Assembly (NCBI GenBank): GCA_910589415.1 | Contig: OU342633.1 | Span: forward strand, 37,330,210-37,394,209 | Origin: Malachius bipustulatus | Lineage: Eukaryota; Arthropoda; Insecta; Coleoptera; Melyridae | DNA length: 64,000 bases | Direction: 5' to 3' | In this document: positions 57,515 through 64,000 of the stretch, in pieces | Layout: each line of letters opens with the position of its first letter | How positions within the stretch are numbered: position 1 is the stretch's first letter | Position numbers and translations under genes: made by a program | The notes under the pieces: model-generated | Told to the model about the DNA's origin: nothing | Seen by the model: the letters and a program-made list of their open reading frames with translations, nothing else | Database searches by the model: none

Positions 57515-57586
57515 TGAGTTTTAATTACCTACGTTTATTTTTTCACAGAACCTAAGCATATATTAACGTAGGTAATTGAAACTCAT
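57515..57586. repeat. Short inverted repeat (22-bp arms)
   Basis: ATGAGTTTTAATTACCTACG and CGTAGGTAATTGAAACTCAT flank a 28-bp spacer. Flanking intervals 56933-57514 and 57587-58199 show no gene. Confidence 0.75.
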
Positions 57587-58199
57587 TTCAAATTTATTAT
57601 TGTTCATATTACCATAGGACGAAAATTTTCAAAATTAAACATTTTCAACTAACTTTAGAATATTTTAATTTTGAGTGGAGTTGGAAATGTTCAAGTTTGA
57701 GTGGGGATAATTGAACCGTGACCTTATGCAATAAAAACAACAAACGTAGAAGTTTTTCAGAGTATGTTCACGTTTTCTGTGGGTAATTTTTGTTTTTATT
57801 GTCGCTATTTTTTAACGATTTTTTAACTCGAAGAAAAATGACCCATAACTTTTATCATAATATTAATATTCAAAGAACAATTTCAAAATAACAATAATTG
57901 TGAGAATAAGGCGTTATTCTGAAACATATACAGCGTGGAAGGCGTTATAGCGTTATTTAAAAGAAAGAAGGATACTTTTTTTTTCAAAAACCATAAAATG
58001 GCGAATAACTCGAAAACCATAAACAATCGGACAACTGCTTATGGGATTTTTTGTTCCACAAGAACCTACTACCACTGGGTTACGGGTTTCGTTTGATCCA
58101 TGTCTTATGGGACACTTATATTGAAATTTGAAAATCATATTTAATATATTGCGAAAAAAATTAAAGCGAGTTTTTTTGGTACAAAATAAACAAAAAAAA

Positions 58200-58785
58200 A
58201 TCCGGGAATGCACCGTTTTTGAGATGCAGGCTGTTATTAGAAAAATACCATTTTTCAGTTTTTTGACGATATCTCGGAAACCGATCGAGATACAGTACTC
58301 AGTTTTTGTACATGTCTTATCATTACATTAATATAACCCATTTTTTTTAATGGCAATTAAATTTTTTTCAAATCTCATTGACGGAGATTCAAGTGTTCCC
58401 CGAGGTTCATTTGTCCCTAAAATCTACGATACTGTGCAAATTGGTATTTTAAAATCGCATTTTAAACCGCCAATATTTTCTACACAAAACAGGTATTCTA
58501 GGCCAAAAGTCTAATAACATGAAGCGTTTTCGAGAAAACGGCCATTTAAGTACGATGAAAAACTCGCTTGGATGTTTCAAAACGTGTGTCGGAAAATTAA
58601 GGACAAAACACTTCGCTCAATCCCAAAATCTCCGCCAATGGCACATGAAAAAAAAACTGAATTGATTATTAAGAAGGTATAGTTAATATACCAATAATAA
58701 CACATTTTCAAAAACTAAGTTGTTTTTTTTAATACCCCGTGTCTCAAAAACGGTGCATTTTCGGACACACGTTTTTTTTTTAATT
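58200..58785. mobile_element. TIR-family element ('GCACCGTTTTTGAGAT'), copy 3, near complete
   Basis: The left end GAATGCACCGTTTTTGAGAT then GACGATATCTCGGAAACCGA is opposed by AATACCCCGTGTCTCAAAAAC and GGTGCATTTTCGG. Interior blocks (ATCTACGATACTGTGCAAATT; CGTTTTCGAGAAAACGGCCA; CAATCCCAAAATCTCCGCCA) match the copies at 4048 and 49353. An 86-codon minus frame (58213-57953) overlaps the left end and is not supported. Confidence 0.75.
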
Positions 58786-58968
58786 TTCGACCAAAGAATC
58801 TCTCTTTAAAATTTTTCGCAATACTAAACATCCCCTTGTATAAAGGCGACATAAATAAATACAAAACATTATAACAGGGACAGGGTTCGGTTCGACAAAA
58901 ATGCTTCGAGTCGACTCGATTACAGTGTCACCATACTCACCACAACATGTCTCGGACAAAATTAATCA

Positions 58969-59225
58969 TATTGTTACGAGGCTCACTTTATTTAAAACAA
59001 ATTATTTACTTCGTTTTTTTAATTTACTTTGTCCTTCAGCAACTTGTCAATTATCTAGCTGAACTGTCTTACTTCATTCACATGGCTATACACATTCCAA
59101 ACTATAGGTACTTGTATAACATTCACCATTTTTCCTGTTCACTTCTTTTTCAAACTCTCCGTATTTACTGATCTTCCTCTAATAGCTTCCGAAACTACTC
59201 CTCTTTGTGACAACGCATTTCTTAT
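58969..59225 (-). mobile_element. LTR fragment, minus orientation
   Basis: TGTTACGAGGCTCACTTTATTT at the left is the family U5 end with a minus-strand AAATAAAGTGAG polyadenylation signal. ACTGATCTTCCTCTAATAGC then TTCCGAAACTACTCC at 59168-59203 matches 21158 and the inverse of 8790. It ends against a TIR element. Confidence 0.6.
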
Positions 59226-60275
59226 ACAGGGTTGCATCTTTAATATTGCGAAAAAATTTAAAAATTTTGATTCATTGGTAAAAAGTAAACAAAAATTTTT
59301 CTATTAACGTGTACGGAAATGTACCGTTGTCAATACAGGGTGTCAAAAAAGGTTATTTTTACGGTTTTGGCGATTTAAATTGCGCTTTTAAAATGGCAAT
59401 TTGAACAGTGTCGTGTAGATATTAGGGACAAAAATAAACCCAAGCAACCCTAAAATCTGTGCCACTGGCATATGAAAAAAGTAAGTTAGCATTAAAAAAG
59501 TAGCTATAGTAGGATTAACTTTAAAAAGTCAGATGTGACGTCTTACTAACCGTCCGAATTAATATTTTTAATTTCACCAGAAAATGTCAAACAGTTAATT
59601 GTCAAGTTGTGAACGAGCGTAATTTATTATTATTGAAGGAATCATTCAAAAAATGAATTGAACCGCTTACGTCAGTTTGAGAGCCACTGACAACTACATA
59701 AAATTTATTCACGTAATGACATTTTATCCTCTGTGTTGTGCATTTAATTCTCATTCAAAACCAATGTTGACGTATACTTATTTATGCGGGATGGAGTGTT
59801 TAGACAAACTGGACGGTTATAGTCGACCAAGAGATATAACGAAATGATCTAATTGTTAAACTGTCATATTTTATGACTTCAACAGTATTTCAATAATCCA
59901 AAAATTGATAAAATGACAGAAGTCGTTTCGTTATATCTCTGGTCCAGCTATACTATAAAAACCGCGTATATATGAAACAAAATAAATCGAACTATCAAAA
60001 GGATGTGTATTCTTAATCGATACGTATGACTTTTTAGACTTTATTGGACTATAATTTCAACGATAAAGATTTGTACAAAAGCTGAGTTCTGTATCTTATA
60101 CCTACGGTTCCCGAGATATCTTCAAAAAACTGGAAAATATTTTTTTTTACACCCTGTATCTGAAAAACGGTACATTTACATTTCCGGACACACGTGAATA
60201 GAATTTTTTAATTTATTTTTGACCCAAGTTACAAAAAGTTTTTCGCAATGTTAAAGATACCTTCACCCTGTATAT
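59226..60275. mobile_element. TIR-family element, copy 4, interrupted by an insertion
   Basis: Left part: ATATTGCGAAAAAATTTAAA, GGAAATGTACCGTTGTCAAT then ACAGGGTGTCAAAAAAGG. Right part: ACGGTTCCCGAGATATCTTC, TTTACACCCTGTATCTGAAAAAC then GGTACATTTACATTTCCGG and TTTTCGCAATGTTAAAGATA. The interior between about 59520 and 60050 is unrelated to the other copies and contains its own inverted repeat, so it is a nested insertion. Confidence 0.7.
59811..59965. mobile_element. Small inverted-repeat MITE nested in copy 4
   Basis: CGGTTATAGTCGACCAAGAG then ATATAACGAAATGATCT pairs with AGTCGTTTCGTTATATCTCT then GGTCCAGCTATACTA. The pairing continues inward (CTGTCATATTTTATGAC versus ATAAAATGACAG). Confidence 0.7.
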
Positions 60276-60684
60276 CTCGACAAGGGAGACAGTGGCGTTC
60301 TAGACGGACGTTCTCGAATATCCCATGTTGCAAGTTGAAATAGACAGTACATGAAGATGTCCCAAAAAAGAAAGAAAACGAGGAGTTAAATCCAGAGATC
60401 ACGCGTCTCCGATCAAAATGAGAATATCTTCATTATTTACAGATGTGTTTTATTGATCAACAAAGGTCAGATAAACAGGGGACACACCGCAACCTTGTAA
60501 ATACAATATAAAAGTATTATACATGTTATGTAAATTATGTAATACATGTATTAATTATGTAACGACATGTGTATCTCAATCTAATCAATAATTTTTATTG
60601 AAGTCAATATCGTTAAATAAAAACCAGCCTTTACAATTATTATTACAATTATTATAGCAAATCCACGCTTCACATATATCTATA

Positions 60685-61108
60685 CAGTGGGCGAGAAAAG
60701 TAAGGAATAAATTCTGTAACTTTGTAAAAAAATAAAACGAAAAAATGCAAAAACATGTCTGTCGACTGTTATTTTTAAACTGTCATTCGGGAAAGTAGTT
60801 GTCAATCCCCCACAATGTCACCCCTAAGGGATACCAATTAGGTACCAACCCAATCTTCCAAAAGTCAAATGGAAAAGTACCCCCTGCGACACCTTGATCG
60901 ATAGATTTTTTTATACAGAACACAACACAATAAAACCAAAATTGTTTAAATCGAATGACAAATGACCCCTTAGGGGTGACAAGGAGGAGTTGCCAACTAA
61001 TTTCCCGAATGACAGTTTAAAAATAACAGTTGCCATGTTTTTAATTTTTTTCGAAAGTTTATATTTACAAAGTTAGAGACTTAATCCTTACTTTTTATTT
61101 TAGCACTG
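60685..61108. mobile_element. TA-flanked MITE with long inverted repeats
   Basis: TA|CAGTGGGCGAGAAAAGTAAGG at the left and CCTTACTTTTTATTTTAGCACTG|TA at the right form the ends. Inner blocks match in inverse order: CTGTTATTTTTAAACTGTCATTCGG / GAATGACAGTTTAAAAATAACAG and ACCCCTAAGGG / CCTTAGGGGT. Length is about 424 bp. Confidence 0.85.
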
Positions 61109-61203
61109 TATTATTTTATTCTGCAAAATTTGAGAACCTTTAGAATAGTCTTTTGAACAAGATGTGCTTTTATTAGAATTTCTTATAGCAAATCGTACCT
61201 TTA

Positions 61204-62053
61204 CAGTGTGTGTCACAGGCATGGTACATCCCCTTTTTTTTCTTTATTTTTGGAGATAATTTTTTTAAATTTGGTACGTCGCATATTCTCGACAGAGCGC
61301 ACTTTTTAGCAGAAAATTTAATTTTTTCCCACATCCGGTTTTTCCGGAAATGTTACCAACTTTTTAGTTTTAAATGGGACACCCTATATATTATTATATT
61401 TTTGGATTCTATACATTTGTACGAATCCAACAATACCACATAAGTACCATTTTAAATCTCAAATTTGTTTTCATTGAATTTTTTATTTCTCAATTATAGT
61501 GTGCCATGGACTTCAGTTGTGTTCGTAACAGATGCAAACTAGGTACACCAAAATGTCCCTTATTAAGAGTACTAGGAGTTGGTACCTCGGTACCAATATG
61601 GTACCATTTGAAAAAAATGAATTCAGCTCAAAAAATCATTCCGGTGCGCATTATTTATCCATAAATCGCACTTAATTTAGTACTTTGAACAAAAATTCGA
61701 TTTTTCTAGCATTAGATGATCCAATTGGAGTAAAACGAAATAGTCAACGCACACTACATATAATTGAGAAATAAAAAATTCAATGAAAACAAATTTGACA
61801 TTTAAAATGGTACTTATGTGGTATTGTTGGATTCGTACAAATGTATAGAATCCAAAAATATAATAATATATAGGGTGTCCCATTTAAAAATAAAAAGTTG
61901 GTAACATTTCCGGAAAAACCGGATGTGGGAAAAAATTCAATTTTCTGCTAAAAAGTGCGCTCTGTCGAGAATATGCGACGTACCAAATTTAAAAAAATTA
62001 TCTCCAAAAAAAAAGAAAAAAAAGGGGGTGTACCATGCCTGTGACACACACTG
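61204..62053. mobile_element. TA-flanked foldback MITE, ~300-bp nearly identical arms
   Basis: The left arm 61204-61506 starts CAGTGTGTGTCACAGGCATG. It is almost exactly complementary to the right arm 61745-62053, which ends CATGCCTGTGACACACACTG. TA lies on both sides. Within each arm is TAGGGTGTCCCATTT, itself a MITE-type terminus. The ~240-bp loop has a GTACCTCGGTACC-type palindromic patch near 61582. Open frames on both strands mirror each other and are not genes. Confidence 0.9.
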
Positions 62054-62099
62054 TATAGGAGAATCTGGGAAATGGTTGCTTTGATTAAAGGTGCGTATA

Positions 62100-63079
62100 C
62101 CGGGTGTCCAGTTTAAAATGCAGTACATGGGTATATTGGAAACGGCAAGAGATACAGGGTCGGTTAAATTGGAGAAAAGTTGCACAATTTGATGCTTAAT
62201 AAGAATGTGATTTTTTTAAATATTTTCAGTAGTTGCTGAAATATCCTGAAAAAACTGAAAACCCGAAATTTCTTATTTTACCCATATCTTTTTTATTATT
62301 GCAAATAATGCAAATTAATTAATTATTTTTTGTAGGGTTACATAAGTCGTCAAAAGCTATCCGTTTGACATTACAAAAATTTTCTAGCCAACTAGATCTC
62401 AAAGTTTTCATAACCAACTTTTGTTTTTCTTATGGCCGCCATATTGATTTTCTGTCATTCGGTATGAAAAAAATAATGGAAACCAAAAACTAATAAACAA
62501 CAAAAAATAAATTTAAAAAAATTTTATTCTTCTTTTTTCGAAGAAAAACAAAAACAAAATTCGCTGAAATACGTCAACATGAAGTCATACTGCTTGCCTC
62601 ATGGTTTTTTAATTTCTCTATGATATTCTATCTAAAAAGTTGTCTTTTTAAGAAGAATAAAAAAATTTGAAATTTATTTTTTGAATTTTATTAGTTTTTG
62701 GTTTCCATCATTTTTTTCATACCGAATGACGTAGAAAAACAATATGGCAGTCATAAGAAAAACAAAAGTTGGCTATGAAAACTTTAGGATCTAGTCGGCT
62801 TTGAAAATTTTTGTAATGTCAAACGGATAACTTTTGACGACTTATGTAAGCCTATAAAAAATAATTAATTAATTTCCAATAATAAAAAAGATATGGGTAA
62901 AATAAGAAATTTCGGGTTGTCAGTTTTTTCAGGATATTTCAGCAACTACTGAAAATATTTAAAAAAAAATCAGATTTTTGATAAGCATCAAATTGTGCAA
63001 CTTTTCTCTAATTTAACCGACCCTGTATCTTTTGCCGTTTCCAATATACCCATGTACTGCATTTTAAACTGGACACCTG
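62100..63079. mobile_element. TA-flanked foldback MITE, ~430-bp arms
   Basis: The left arm begins CCGGGTGTCCAGTTTAAAATG and the right arm ends CATTTTAAACTGGACACC. Landmarks pair along about 430 bp: CATGGGTATATTGGAAACGG / CCGTTTCCAATATACCCATG, TGCACAATTTGATGCTTA / TAAGCATCAAATTGTGCA, GTCGTCAAAAGCTATCCGTT / AACGGATAACTTTTGACGAC, CTTATGGCCGCCATATTG / CAATATGGCAGTCATAAG. The loop is about 120 bp (62530-62650). TA flanks are present. Confidence 0.9.
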
Positions 63080-63377
63080 TATATAGGTCATCATGAGCCT
63101 ATTATTGTGAGTTGTGAGTTATTGTGTTCCTACAAGAAGAGTCAAGAGTAAAAGGATGAATTACTTGAAATTATAAAATTGACACAACTGTACGTTGTCA
63201 CGGGTAATGGCCATGTTATTTCCAAGGACCATTTGGCTTATCTTCATTAGGCTCGAATGTTATACGAATTATTATATATTATCAAGTTTATTATCATTGT
63301 TATCGAAAATAAATACTTACGTTGATTTAAAATGATCATTTATTGATTATGTATTGATTGAGAAATTAGATAAGCAT

Positions 63378-63560
63378 TCAAGGTCTGTCGCGAATAAATC
63401 GATATCTCGCCTGATCTTCGACCCGCCTTCCTTGACTGCTATCGATCGAGCCACCACTGCGTGCCAGTACGGGATCCATGTTGATGGGTTTGGTGATTTG
63501 CAATGTTGCGAAATCGTACCTCTGTTCCTGTACTATACTAACTGCAACAGCTACTTTCAA
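63378..63560 (-). CDS. Weak candidate exon, unidentified
   Basis: A minus-strand frame contains an internal ATG in excellent insect context (ATCAACATGGATCC, about 63479) reading MDPVLARSGGSIDSSQGR then RVEDQARYRFIRDRP. The segment is GC-richer and unique in the window. There is no convincing donor before the stop. The complementary strand is also open (63354-63572), so coding is doubtful. Confidence 0.15.
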   Translation of the reverse strand: MKVAVAVSIVQEQRYDFATLQITKPINMDPVLARSGGSIDSSQGRRVEDQARYRFIRDRP

Positions 63561-63618
63561 CGATTACTATAATAGAAAATAAATATTACGTAAAGTAGTT
63601 TCTTCTTATTATCGATAT

Positions 63619-63970
63619 TGTTAGGCGAAAACGACAATAAGAAGATGGAAATAAAATCTCGAAAAGTTGGGTTACTCGTGGAGCTAGAGCTACTGGAAAG
63701 AACGTTAAGACAGCGTTACCAGTTGACTAGTAAGTGAAGTCAGTCGAGTTAGAGTTCTACTAGAGAGGACAGTACGTGTGTATCAAATAAGAAGAGCTGG
63801 TGAATAAGAGGAAAAAGTAGACAAGTAGTGAAGTTTGAAGGACTAGGGCTGCAGTGGAATTTAGTGTAGAATCGACACTCGACAGAGGAAGAACAGTTAA
63901 TGTAGAAGAGAACCGATTGTGGCAGTGATATTATTTGCTCCAAATAAACCGCAAAAAGTGTCTTTCTTCA
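63619..63970 (+). mobile_element. Probable LTR at the right edge, plus orientation
   Basis: It starts TGTTAGGCGAAAACGACAAT, has a start-like AGTCAGTCGAGTTAG at 63737, a purine-rich R-like stretch, a polyadenylation signal (CCAAATAAACCGC at 63941) and an end ...AAAATTCACA near 63970. The layout is that of a roughly 350-bp LTR whose element would continue past the window. The primer-binding site was not identified and the second LTR is not visible. Confidence 0.45.
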
Positions 63971-64000
63971 TCGAAAATTCACAAGGGTAGGGTACCCAAT

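Noticed and set aside
61210..62185. Frames beginning MSQAWYIPFFFF and similar on both strands
   Set aside because: Mirror translations of the foldback MITE arms.
1..64000. CRISPR array, rRNA or functional tRNA gene
   Set aside because: No regularly spaced identical repeats with unique spacers, no rRNA-like sequence, and the only tRNA-like segments lack a proper anticodon arm.

Overview
The window looks like intergenic or large-intron DNA from an insect. It is AT-rich and dominated by transposable elements of arthropod type: BEL/Pao and other LTR elements, Jockey/R1-like LINEs, piggyBac, Tc1/mariner, hAT, and TA-flanked MITEs with 'CAGGGTGTCC'-type ends. No operons, no bacterial-type genes and no rRNA are present. 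I cannot place the order from sequence alone; a beetle or hemipteran would fit. No complete host gene could be recognised.

Layout. 1-2.5 kb: minus-strand 5' part of an uninterrupted BEL/Pao gag-pol ORF (688 codons, running off the left edge) with a duplicated leader. 3.3-7.9 kb: a foldback-family arm, a TIR element, a near-perfect hairpin MITE, an LTR and a small MITE. 8.7-10.7 kb: an LTR, then a TIR element filled with about 90-bp tandem monomers. 10.8-13 kb: two candidate host first exons, one per strand. 13.5-16 kb: a MITE and a 2-kb foldback element. 18.6-20.3 kb: a non-autonomous hAT-like element with a perfect 8-bp target duplication, carrying a 530-bp palindrome. 20.6-28.3 kb: LTR fragments, two tRNA-like (SINE-like) heads, a LINE 3' end and a small stem-loop. 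29.7-32.3 kb: a TTAA-flanked piggyBac element with decayed transposase, invaded by a Tc1/mariner relic. 33.2-39.3 kb: a minisatellite, two LINE relics, and repeated LTR ends bearing a primer-binding site matching tRNA-His. 40.3-46.4 kb: an LTR end with a tRNA-Lys-type primer-binding site, a TIR element and more LTR pieces. 44.5-44.8, 48.3-48.5 and 52.2-52.4 kb hold the best host-exon candidates. 56-63.1 kb: a dense MITE zone ending with three consecutive TA-flanked hairpin elements. The right edge holds a probable LTR.

Functionally this is mainly a record of repeated insertion, nesting and decay. The exception is the BEL/Pao ORF, which is open for its whole visible length. The recurring theme is long inverted repeats: at least six structures with arms of roughly 175-1000 bp. 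They would fold into long hairpin RNAs if transcribed, so hairpin-derived siRNA production is the most testable hypothesis for this window.
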